From positions 3,232,001 to 3,296,000 of the forward strand of contig NZ_CP004388.1 of assembly GCF_000300235.2 (NCBI RefSeq): a DNA stretch of 64,000 nt, read 5' to 3'. Position numbers and translations under genes: made by a program. The notes under the pieces are model-generated. The model was not told where the DNA came from and did not search any database. It was given only the letters and a program-made list of their open reading frames with translations. Positions 44,867-52,522 of this stretch are shown here, piece by piece. Source of the stretch: Thalassospira xiamenensis M-5 = DSM 17429 (GTDB lineage Bacteria; Pseudomonadota; Alphaproteobacteria; Rhodospirillales; Thalassospiraceae). Positions within the stretch are counted from its first letter, which is position 1, and each line of letters begins with the position of its first letter.

Positions 44867-47764
44867 TCAGTAGGTGTAAGTCAGTCCGAGCCAAACTGTC
44901 CGGCCCTTGCGGTAGGGGGTAGATGACGCAAGCGTATGGGCGCCGCCGCGGTTCAGAACATTCTCGATGGAAGCATTAAGGCTCAGAACACCCTTTTCCC
45001 GGCTGATAATGTCGTAATCAAGCGTCATATCCAGATCGAAACGCGCCTTGGCGTCGCCGTCCTCATAGACATCATAGGTCGCGCCATTGATGGTGGTATT
45101 CGATCCGCTGTCATCTATCGTGGAATAGGACAAGGTGTATCGCCCGGTTAGTCCGGTACGCAGGCGATTGTCATCAAAACTCGAAAACAGGCTGGCGTTA
45201 AAGAAGACCGGCTCGTCCAGATTACCGGTCAGGATCGACAGATCCGTGGTCGATATGATCTTGCCGTTATAGACCACACTTTCGCTGTCATCACTGGTCA
45301 GGAAGTAACTGTTGTTGGAAGTTCTGCGTTCGGAATATTGGCCATTGATATTGAACACATGACGCCCGCCGAACGGCCCGGAACCAATTCCCCTGCTCCA
45401 TTCTGCGGAATAGGAGGTGTAGAGGCTGGAGCCCTCATTCGACAGATTATATTCGGTTGTTCCGGTGTCATCGGTGGCACGCGAAAACTGGTCACGGCCT
45501 TTTCTTTCCAGCCATTTCAATCGTGTCACCCCGCCAAGAAACGGCAGAGGGAATGAAACGGACGCTGTCTGTTCGTCGGAAAAGGGGGTGCTCAAACCTG
45601 AACCGGAAAATGACCGCTTTATCCCGGATGACGAGGCTGTCCAGTCATCATAGAAAATAGATGAACCCGGAGTGGTGGTGGTATCAGCAGTCCGCGTTTC
45701 ACTGATGGTCGCCGGGGTTGCATCCTGAAAGGCGTAACTCAGCATGTTTGCTGCGTAATAGCGGTTCCACCCCGCATTGAAGCTGATATCCCAGTCCGTG
45801 TAGTAGGTCGCGTTGAAGCGCGGAGCCAGATTGGTATTGCCAAGATATGTGTCGTGTTCAAGCCGTGCACCCGGCCTGAATTCCAGCTCGCCGAAAGGAA
45901 CATGGTCAAAAAGCAGCGTATATTCATTATAAAGGGCTGTACTTACGAAACTGACGCTTCCTTCGAACGCCTGATATTTTGTCCGACGCCGGTTCGCCTG
46001 ATCACCATCATCACAGAATATGTCATCGGCACTCGCGCAAACCACGTTGGTGCCAGTAGTTCGGGTAGTTGCATAATACGCATCGGCAGAACGTTCTCGT
46101 GTTCCGCTCAGACGATGGATATCCGCACCGAGCAGAAAGTTCGTTCCAAAAATATCGCCGGTAAGGTCGGCGGTATAACCGACATCTTGCTGGGTCTGGG
46201 ACAGGTCTCCGTACCAGCCGGTCACACATGTACTGGCATCACACAGATCGGCATATTGTGACCCGGCCACAGTCGTACTGATCTGTCGGCGTACATTGCT
46301 TTCGGAATCACGTGCATTTTCTGATGAATTGAAGGACAGCTTCGTATCGAGAAACAGATTGGAAACCCCGTAGCCATCATATTCAAACGGCTTTTCGAGC
46401 CCGACATAGGTGGTTAGGCCAGTGCCAATGATATCCATCCTGCTGTCATAGTTTTCCGATGCTTCCCATTCCTGGGCATAGGGCGCGTAAACGATCTGGG
46501 TCGTAATCGCGGCCCCCGTATCACTTTCGTAACGCAGTTTGCCAAGCACGTTGTCGGCTTCAGTGCTGGTCGTGACCTGTCGACCATAATAGTCATCGCC
46601 AGCAGTCTTGGTCGTCTCGGCGGTACGCCGACCGGCAGAAACCAGCATGCCCCAATTATCATTGATCGGTGTGCTGGCAGACGCTGAATAGAACCATTTT
46701 TCATAAATCGGCTCTTTGGCAGCAGCATCAGGAGTCTCTTCGGATTTCAGATGATAATCGTTCCAGTTCGAGCCGCCGCGTTTGATACTTGCCCCGAATG
46801 TCGGTTCATTTGACGGATTCTTGACCTTGTAATTGACGACCCCGCCCTGGAACCCACCGTATTTCGCTGACACATTACTGTCGATGATTTCGGCCTGCTC
46901 AAGAATATTTGAGTCCACATAGACAGTCTGTGGATGCAAGCCATGGAGGGTGTCTGCGTTGATCGTATTGTCATCATCTTCTGGCATGTTTGAGTCGTTG
47001 TAATTCGACTCAGTTCCGCCAAAGGAATTGATCCCGACCCCATCAAGCATGAAGTTGTTCTGATCGACCCCAGCCCCGGATATGCTGATATTTTGTGGAC
47101 GCAAGTCCTGTTCGGCAGTTGCGGTTGCCCCTTCTTCACCGCGCTGCCCTGCGATCACATACTGGACATTCGGATTGGCGCGAAAAATCTTGTTCGGGTC
47201 ACTGTCACCTTGGACCACGGCACCAATCATATCCTCGCCATAGACCGTTGATCCACTGGCGGCACCGGTTCCTAGTTGAAAGGTCGGTGTACGGTTGGCA
47301 CTGACCGAAATCGGGGCCGTAACAATTTCTGCATCCTGCGACTGGTTGGACAATTTCGGGGAAATCACCAGAACGCCGTCGGCAACGGCAAAAGTAACTT
47401 CCGTACCTTCCAGCATCCGCAGCAAGGCATTTTCAATGCTGAAATCACCAATCACCGCCTGACCGTTCATCGCAAGGTTGGTACCATCCTGCACCGAAAA
47501 CGGAATACCGGCCTGCTGTGATAGTTGTTCCAGCGCACGCATTAGCGGCAAGGACGGAATATCAAAACGGTATGAGGGAGATGCTCGTGGTGGAACCGGT
47601 GTGTCATCAATAACCGGGTTCTCCTGCGCATGCAGCAAATTCGACGGCGCCACTGCCAGCAAGGCAGAAGACGCAACAGCACAGAACAACAAATCTTTCC
47701 ATGCCCGGCAATGCCCGGCTTCACTTGTACTGTGGGCGGTATTCTGTTGTCTGGTAGTCTTCAT
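44867..47764 (-). CDS. TonB-dependent outer-membrane receptor with STN signalling domain
   Basis: A 965-residue FecA-like transducer. The signal and spacer are residues 1-60. The STN signalling domain is about 63-135 (YRFDIPSLPLMRALEQLSQQAGIPFSV; GDFSIENALLRMLEGTEVTFAVADGVLVISP). A TonB-box-like EIVTAPISV lies near 149-157. The plug covers about 165-315 (MLDGVGINSF, AEIIDSNVSAKYGGFQGGVVNYKVK). The beta-barrel runs to the end, closing with an aromatic residue (LGLTYTY). With FecI and FecR genes just upstream it should signal across the envelope when its ligand binds. The ligand may be an iron chelate, but could be another large solute. The barrel gives no answer. Confidence 0.93.
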   Translation of the reverse strand: MKTTRQQNTAHSTSEAGHCRAWKDLLFCAVASSALLAVAPSNLLHAQENPVIDDTPVPPRASPSYRFDIPSLPLMRALEQLSQQAGIPFSVQDGTNLAMNGQAVIGDFSIENALLRMLEGTEVTFAVADGVLVISPKLSNQSQDAEIVTAPISVSANRTPTFQLGTGAASGSTVYGEDMIGAVVQGDSDPNKIFRANPNVQYVIAGQRGEEGATATAEQDLRPQNISISGAGVDQNNFMLDGVGINSFGGTESNYNDSNMPEDDDNTINADTLHGLHPQTVYVDSNILEQAEIIDSNVSAKYGGFQGGVVNYKVKNPSNEPTFGASIKRGGSNWNDYHLKSEETPDAAAKEPIYEKWFYSASASTPINDNWGMLVSAGRRTAETTKTAGDDYYGRQVTTSTEADNVLGKLRYESDTGAAITTQIVYAPYAQEWEASENYDSRMDIIGTGLTTYVGLEKPFEYDGYGVSNLFLDTKLSFNSSENARDSESNVRRQISTTVAGSQYADLCDASTCVTGWYGDLSQTQQDVGYTADLTGDIFGTNFLLGADIHRLSGTRERSADAYYATTRTTGTNVVCASADDIFCDDGDQANRRRTKYQAFEGSVSFVSTALYNEYTLLFDHVPFGELEFRPGARLEHDTYLGNTNLAPRFNATYYTDWDISFNAGWNRYYAANMLSYAFQDATPATISETRTADTTTTPGSSIFYDDWTASSSGIKRSFSGSGLSTPFSDEQTASVSFPLPFLGGVTRLKWLERKGRDQFSRATDDTGTTEYNLSNEGSSLYTSYSAEWSRGIGSGPFGGRHVFNINGQYSERRTSNNSYFLTSDDSESVVYNGKIISTTDLSILTGNLDEPVFFNASLFSSFDDNRLRTGLTGRYTLSYSTIDDSGSNTTINGATYDVYEDGDAKARFDLDMTLDYDIISREKGVLSLNASIENVLNRGGAHTLASSTPYRKGRTVWLGLTYTY

Positions 47765-47930
47765 TCGGCACGACCTAATGCAAGTTATTGCGTATCACTC
47801 GCATTTAAGGACGTTGCTATAAACAGAAACCGGACATTTTTTTAATGTTTTTATTCAAAGGGGATTTTAACGGGGAATTCGCCTGAAAATGTCGACCAAT
47901 TGCTGTACGCGCCAGATGTGAAATGCGGCA
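47765..47930 (-). promoter_or_regulatory. Receptor promoter region, probable ECF sigma target
   Basis: This 166-bp gap lies between fecR-like and receptor genes. It is AT-rich in its receptor-proximal half (TTTTTTTAATG near 47838). By analogy with fecIRA it should hold the ECF-dependent promoter of the receptor gene, but no consensus could be fixed. Confidence 0.35.
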
Positions 47931-49004
47931 TCAGCGCGCCAGCAGATAATGATCAAACGGCAATTCAATAATTCTTGTGCCGGTGGTTCGGGAAATCAGG
48001 TCCAGCGATGCCTTGGCATCGGCAACATTGAACCGACCGCGTATTTCCAGATCGGCAAGACCGGGATCAAGCCAGATTTCCGTTCCGCTCTGGCGGCTTA
48101 TGGCATGGGCGACATCGGACAGTTTCGCCGATGAAAATACCCGCCATCCGTCCAGAATTTGCATAATATTTTCACCGTCAAAGTCACGCCGTCTTACATC
48201 TCCATTCCCCGAAACGGTGACGCCATCACCCGCATGCAGGGTAACTTCGCGGGCTGGTGGGGATTGTTTTTGCACCACCCGGACCGTTCCTTCGGCAACA
48301 CCAACCTCGCTGGTTTCAGCATCGCCAATCACAACAAAGCGGGTCCCGACAACCACCACACGGCTTTGGGGCGTTGTCAACACAAGCTCCCGGTCCTTGT
48401 TCGGTGCGGCAGAAATCACGACCGCCCCCTGATCAAGGACAATATTTCGTTCCTGTTTGGAAAACTCCCAGTATAGCCGGGTGCCACGCGCGAGCTGCAA
48501 TTCGCTGCCATCGGGCAAAATCTGGCTGACGGGGGTGGTGTTTGCCGCGATATAACCGGGATGATCAGAATGGTCCGCCGGGCGCAGTGTCAGCACGGCA
48601 ACAAGGATTGCAGCACATAGGGCAACCCCGCCCCAAAATGCCCTTCGAGCAAGTGGCATCCCGGCCGTCACTGGGCGCAGTGACCTGCGCGTGGGGGGGG
48701 ATATTTTCAACACGCCTGATGCCGTATATGTCCGGGTAGTCGATTCTGGACCAGCGTCAAATTTCCGCAAAATATCGTCGAAATCACGGTCATCAAGAAA
48801 AGCCCGGACTGAGCGGGCCGCCTGCTCATGAGCTGTGCTTTGACCGCACCATTTCTGAAACGCTTCATGCGTTTCCGTCCCGGCGATGTCCACACCGTCA
48901 CGGGCAAGCCACTCCATTGCCTGATCGACAAGACGATCCTGCAAATCGTCCTTTGCGGCTGTCTCCGGATTCTGGCCGGTATAATGGGTGCCGGTCATGG
49001 GCAT
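47931..49004 (-). CDS. FecR-family anti-sigma/sigma regulator
   Basis: A 357-residue inner-membrane regulator of cell-surface signalling. The N-terminal DUF4880-like anti-sigma domain is about 24-75 (DQAMEWLARDGVDIAGTETHEAFQKWC). The transmembrane helix is about 131-152 (FWGGVALCAAILVAVLTL). The periplasmic FecR domain follows (VSQILPDGSELQLARGTRLYWEF; VVISAAPN; VVVGTRFVVIGDAETSEVGVAEGTVRV). The end, from about 280, has the fold pattern of an STN domain (SSAKLSDVAHAISRQSGTEIWLDPG), the part that would meet the receptor STN domain. It starts 3 bp after the sigma factor stop, so the two are one unit. Confidence 0.92.
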   Translation of the reverse strand: MPMTGTHYTGQNPETAAKDDLQDRLVDQAMEWLARDGVDIAGTETHEAFQKWCGQSTAHEQAARSVRAFLDDRDFDDILRKFDAGPESTTRTYTASGVLKISPPTRRSLRPVTAGMPLARRAFWGGVALCAAILVAVLTLRPADHSDHPGYIAANTTPVSQILPDGSELQLARGTRLYWEFSKQERNIVLDQGAVVISAAPNKDRELVLTTPQSRVVVVGTRFVVIGDAETSEVGVAEGTVRVVQKQSPPAREVTLHAGDGVTVSGNGDVRRRDFDGENIMQILDGWRVFSSAKLSDVAHAISRQSGTEIWLDPGLADLEIRGRFNVADAKASLDLISRTTGTRIIELPFDHYLLAR

Positions 49005-49007
49005 GGC

Positions 49008-49541
49008 CTAGTCATAGTGTTTCATCAGATCACGACATGTCGTCATCGCACGATAAAGATGTTTCTCGATCGCGGCCTTCGATAATCCGGTCGCAGCAGA
49101 AATCTCGTCATGGGTCTTACCATGCAACTTACGCAAGATGAAGACTTCTCTGGATCGCGTTGGCAGGGATGCAATGGCCTGCTCAAACGCTTGCAGACGC
49201 TGCCGGTGATAAATCACACTGTCGGCGGGCGGGCGGTCTTCTGCCGCCCATTCCAGCGGATCATGACCTGATTTCAGCTCAACAATATGGCCGGCATTGC
49301 GTCGCCTCTGATGATCGCGGATCAAATTGAGAACCACAGTCCGCAGGAATGCCGGCGGATCGTTGATCGGTTCTTCCCGGTCCTTGATCCCGGCAATCCT
49401 TACGAAGGCATCCTGCACGATATCCTTCGCCTCGTCCGGATTTCCCAGCTTGCGCATAGCCAGGCGCAGCAAAGACGCGCGTTCCTTTTCAAAGGCGCGA
49501 ACAAGATTTACCGATATCTGCCGGGATGCGAAAAAGGTCAT
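49008..49541 (-). CDS. FecI-type ECF sigma factor
   Basis: A protein of about 177 residues. Region 2 is FEKERASLLRLAMRKLGNPDEAKDIVQDAFVRIAG and region 4 is LPTRSREVFILRKLHGKTHDEISAATGLSKAAIEKHLYRAM, the normal ECF layout. The ATG at 49541 gives a standard N-terminus; a GTG at 49583 would add 14 mostly hydrophobic residues and cannot be excluded, as neither has a clear ribosome site. It should direct RNA polymerase to the receptor gene when released by the FecR protein. Upstream is a perfect palindrome, GTTATTAATAAC (49606-49617), that might bind an iron regulator. Confidence 0.9.
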   Translation of the reverse strand: MTFFASRQISVNLVRAFEKERASLLRLAMRKLGNPDEAKDIVQDAFVRIAGIKDREEPINDPPAFLRTVVLNLIRDHQRRRNAGHIVELKSGHDPLEWAAEDRPPADSVIYHRQRLQAFEQAIASLPTRSREVFILRKLHGKTHDEISAATGLSKAAIEKHLYRAMTTCRDLMKHYD

Positions 49542-49605
49542 AAAAACAAACAGGAAGGTGAATTCGTTCCTGCTGACATACACCAGCCGCGCTTAATTGC
49601 AAATA

Positions 49606-49617
49606 GTTATTAATAAC
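49606..49617. promoter_or_regulatory. AT-rich palindrome upstream of the sigma gene
   Basis: GTTATTAATAAC is a perfect 12-bp palindrome 23 bp or more upstream of the possible sigma gene starts. Its place suits a Fur- or Irr-type operator, but it does not match a consensus I can name exactly. Confidence 0.35.
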
Positions 49618-49678
49618 CTTTAATAAGCACCACAGCAGCCAGAATGATACCGGCCCAGATCAGTCAGACCCGGATCAG

Positions 49679-50392
49679 CTATTTGGCATCATGAAAAATG
49701 ATGCCAAGCGTATGCCGTGACCCGGCGCGCAGGCGGGAAACACCGTGGCGCATATTCACCCGGTACGTTCCGCGCCTGCCCGCCACAGGGCGATGGTGGA
49801 CGGGGAAAATCACGGCATCGCCTTGCATCAGCGGCACGACCTCGGCGCGGGATTGCATACGCGGACGCTGTTCGGTCAGAACAAATTCGCCGCCTTCAAA
49901 ATCCGTTTCCGGGTTGCTTAGAAGGATCGCGACCTGCAAAGGAAACACGCAATCGCCGTAAACATCCTGATGCAGGCAATTATAATCCCCTGCCCGATAA
50001 CGCAGCAAAAGCGGCGTCGGGCGGGTCTGCCCCGCGTCATGGCATTGGGCAACAAACCGGGCGTGATCGCCGGGAAAGTGCCGATCCAGGCCCATCGCCC
50101 GGTTCCAGCGGTTGGCAATTTCGGCCAGTGGCGGATAAAGCGATTGCCGCAAACCCGCGATCATATCGGGCAGGGGATAGGCGAAATATTTGTATTCGCC
50201 GCGCCCGAACCCGTGCCGAGCCATATGGATATGGCGGCGAAAAGTTTCCGGCTCGTCATAACGCGCGATCAATGCCCGGCATGTGTCCTGATCAATCAGG
50301 TGTTCAAGGATCGCACAGCCATGGGTATCAAGTTCGCGGGCATGCTTTTCCCAATCAAGCGATGCGATCCCGTCACGGGTCATCTTGTTCAT
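49679..50392 (-). CDS. 2OG-Fe(II) oxygenase, Oxygenase-NA (DUF2086) type
   Basis: A 237-residue non-haem iron oxygenase. Likely ligands are His141 and Asp143 in YRAGDYNCLHQDVYGD and a distal His in NMRHGVSRLRAGSRHTLGIIFHDA, with nearby Arg residues for 2-oxoglutarate. The pattern FEGGEFVLTEQRPRMQSR fits the DUF2086 family (Pfam name Oxygenase-NA), proposed to act on damaged DNA. The start overlaps the ada stop by ATGA, so it is translationally coupled to an alkylation-repair protein, which supports that proposal. It is not AlkB by sequence. The activity remains unproven. Confidence 0.83.
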   Translation of the reverse strand: MNKMTRDGIASLDWEKHARELDTHGCAILEHLIDQDTCRALIARYDEPETFRRHIHMARHGFGRGEYKYFAYPLPDMIAGLRQSLYPPLAEIANRWNRAMGLDRHFPGDHARFVAQCHDAGQTRPTPLLLRYRAGDYNCLHQDVYGDCVFPLQVAILLSNPETDFEGGEFVLTEQRPRMQSRAEVVPLMQGDAVIFPVHHRPVAGRRGTYRVNMRHGVSRLRAGSRHTLGIIFHDAK

Positions 50393-51477
50393 TCCCCGGC
50401 CTCCCCGCTTTCAATATCCAGCAGGGTTTTCTTGCGCTCCACCCCCCAACGATATCCCGAAAGATCGCCATCCTTACGCACCACCCGGTGGCAGGGAATG
50501 GCAACCGCGATGCTGTTGGCGCCACAGGCCTGCGCAACGGCGCGGGTAGCAAGCGGAGATCCGATCTTTTCGGCGATTTCGGCGTAGCTTGCCTTTGTCC
50601 CGGCCGGAATTTCCGAAAGCGCCTGCCAGACGCGTTGCTGAAAGGCTGTACCGCGAATATCAAGCGGCAGGTAATGACCAAGCTGCGGGGCTTCGACCAG
50701 ACCGATGATCTGTGCCATCCAGTCCTCGAACGCCGGATCACCACCAATCAGTTCCGCCTTGGGAAAGGCGTCCTCTAACTGACGCACCAGCGCATCGGGG
50801 TCATCGCCCAGAAGGATCGTGCAAATCCCCTTGGCGCTTGCCGCGCCAAGGATTGCGCCAAGCGCACATTGCCCTACCGCAAACCGGATTTTTTCGCCCT
50901 TGCCCCCCGCGCGATAGCTGCTTGGCGTCATGCCCAGCATCTTGTGTGCGCGTTCATAAAACCGGCTGTTGGAATTGTAACCCGCGTCATAGATCGCCTC
51001 GGTCACGGTATTACTGCTGCGTAGTTCCTCGCGTACACGACCGGCCCGGTGGGCGCCAGCATAGGCCTTTGGCGTTACACCGGTAACCGCTTTAAACACC
51101 CGGTGAAAGTGAAACCGGCTCATCCCGGCTTGTGTGGCCAGATCATCAAGGCTTGGCATTTCTTCGGCATTACGGATGATTTCGCATGCCGTTTCCACGA
51201 CATCCGCATTGCGTTCGGCAATCGATGCGGTGTTCGGACGGCACCGTTTGCACGGGCGGAAACCCGCCTGTTCGGCATCATCGCAACTGGCATGAAACGC
51301 GACATTTTCCCGGCGCGCCAACCGTGCGCCGCAAGACGGGCGACAATAAACCCCGGTGGTTGCCACCGAATAATAAAACTGCCCATCGGCTTTGCCATCG
51401 CGTTTTGCCACGGCCTGCCATTTATCTTCGTCACTGATCCAGCGGATCGTTTTGTTCAATCTCGTCTCCGTCAGCAT
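50389..51477 (-). CDS. ada: Bifunctional Ada: methylphosphotriester and O6-methylguanine DNA methyltransferase / regulator
   Basis: A 362-residue adaptive-response protein. The N-terminal zinc domain has Cys45, Cys49, Cys76 and Cys79 (TTGVYCRPSCGAR; FRPCKRCRPN), one of which takes methyl groups from phosphotriesters. The AraC-type DNA-binding part is about 92-190 (LATQAGMSRFHFHRVFKAVTG; NSRFYERAHKMLGMTPSSYR). The C-terminal suicide methyltransferase has PCHRVV with Cys329. All active residues are present, so both repair and gene activation should work. It is first in an operon with the oxygenase gene. Nested inverted repeats lie 27-62 bp upstream of its start. Confidence 0.95.
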   Translation of the reverse strand: MLTETRLNKTIRWISDEDKWQAVAKRDGKADGQFYYSVATTGVYCRPSCGARLARRENVAFHASCDDAEQAGFRPCKRCRPNTASIAERNADVVETACEIIRNAEEMPSLDDLATQAGMSRFHFHRVFKAVTGVTPKAYAGAHRAGRVREELRSSNTVTEAIYDAGYNSNSRFYERAHKMLGMTPSSYRAGGKGEKIRFAVGQCALGAILGAASAKGICTILLGDDPDALVRQLEDAFPKAELIGGDPAFEDWMAQIIGLVEAPQLGHYLPLDIRGTAFQQRVWQALSEIPAGTKASYAEIAEKIGSPLATRAVAQACGANSIAVAIPCHRVVRKDGDLSGYRWGVERKKTLLDIESGEAGE

Positions 51478-51491
51478 GGGATGACTCCTTT

Positions 51492-51539
51492 ATCAGAATA
51501 CAGGGATGCCAAATGCATCCGTTTGACCGGCATTCTGAT
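51492..51539. promoter_or_regulatory. Nested inverted repeats upstream of ada
   Basis: The outer arms ATCAGAAT (51492-51499) and ATTCTGAT (51532-51539) enclose an inner perfect palindrome GGATGC-N5-GCATCC (51504-51520). This is a candidate Ada operator or leader structure. It does not resemble the E. coli ada box. Confidence 0.4.
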
Positions 51540-51712
51540 CGTCCATCCCGTTGGCCGCACTCCGTTCCTTGCTTTCGAATTCGCACCCCACGAAAACCCG
51601 TCACATTTACGAATTCAATGCCAATAACCGGAGTGATCCGTTTCCGTTCGCAATCTAGCGTCCCGACATTCGGCCTTGCTGGCCATCCTATCATGACACA
51701 GGGGACGGAAAT

Positions 51713-52483
51713 ATGTTCACACTGGACGGTAAAACCGCAATCATCACCGGGGCCAGTTCCGGCATCGGTCACGCCGTGGCCGAACTTTTTGCAAAGCAGG
51801 GCGCACAACTTGTCCTTAATGCGCGGCGCGCTGATCTGCTTGACGATATGGTCGCCGATATTCGCGATGCCGGTGGCATGGCGGTTTCGGTTCCCGGCAA
51901 CCTCACGGACGAGGCAATTTCAAAACAGCTGGTCGAGGCCACCCTTGATCATTTCGGCAAGCTTGATATCGCGGTCAATAATGCCGGGATGGTCGGGGAA
52001 TCGGTTTCGATCCCTGATATGGCAACCGATGACTGGCATGAAATGATCGAAACCAACCTGACATCGGCGTTTTTCGGGGCGAAATATCAATTGCCAGCGA
52101 TGCTTGCCAATGGCTCGGGATCAATGATCCTGACATCAAGCTTTGTCGGTTATTCTGTCGGCATGCCCGGCATGGGGGCCTATGCCGCCAGCAAGGCAGG
52201 CATGATCGGATTGATGAAGTCGCTGGCAGCCGAATACGGACCACAGGGCATTCGGGTCAATGCACTGCTGCCCGGCGGGACCGATACCCCGGCCAGCATC
52301 ACCAACAAACCCGGTGCCGGGCCGGAGGTCGAACAGTTCGTCAACAGCCTGCATGCGCTAAAACGTATGGCAAAACCGTCCGAAATGGCGCAGGCCGCCC
52401 TGTTTCTGGCATCCGACGCGGCAAGCTTTGTGACCGGGGTGCCATTCCTTGCCGATGGCGGGGTTTCGATCAACCGAACCTGA
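51713..52483 (+). CDS. Short-chain dehydrogenase/reductase (SDR)
   Basis: A 256-residue classical SDR. The cofactor motif is TGASSGIG (residues 12-19 in MFTLDGKTAIITGASSGIGHAVAELF), with NNAG in LDIAVNNAGMVGE. The catalytic Ser, Tyr and Lys are in MILTSSFVGYSVGMPGMGAYAASKAG. The end has the usual FVTGVPFLADGGVSINRT. Alanine at the position after the second strand (LNARRADLL) suggests NADP use. The substrate is unknown. It is divergent from ada and followed by a strong terminator. The start has GGGGACGG upstream. Confidence 0.92.
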   Translation: MFTLDGKTAIITGASSGIGHAVAELFAKQGAQLVLNARRADLLDDMVADIRDAGGMAVSVPGNLTDEAISKQLVEATLDHFGKLDIAVNNAGMVGESVSIPDMATDDWHEMIETNLTSAFFGAKYQLPAMLANGSGSMILTSSFVGYSVGMPGMGAYAASKAGMIGLMKSLAAEYGPQGIRVNALLPGGTDTPASITNKPGAGPEVEQFVNSLHALKRMAKPSEMAQAALFLASDAASFVTGVPFLADGGVSINRT

Positions 52484-52489
52484 TCAAAG

Positions 52490-52522
52490 ACGGGCCGGGT
52501 GCAATGCGTCCGGCCCGTTTTT
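52490..52522 (+). terminator. Terminator of the SDR gene
   Basis: A perfect 9-bp stem ACGGGCCGG (52490-52498) with CCGGCCCGT (52510-52518) is followed by a T-run that reaches the stop codon of the convergent gene. Confidence 0.88.
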
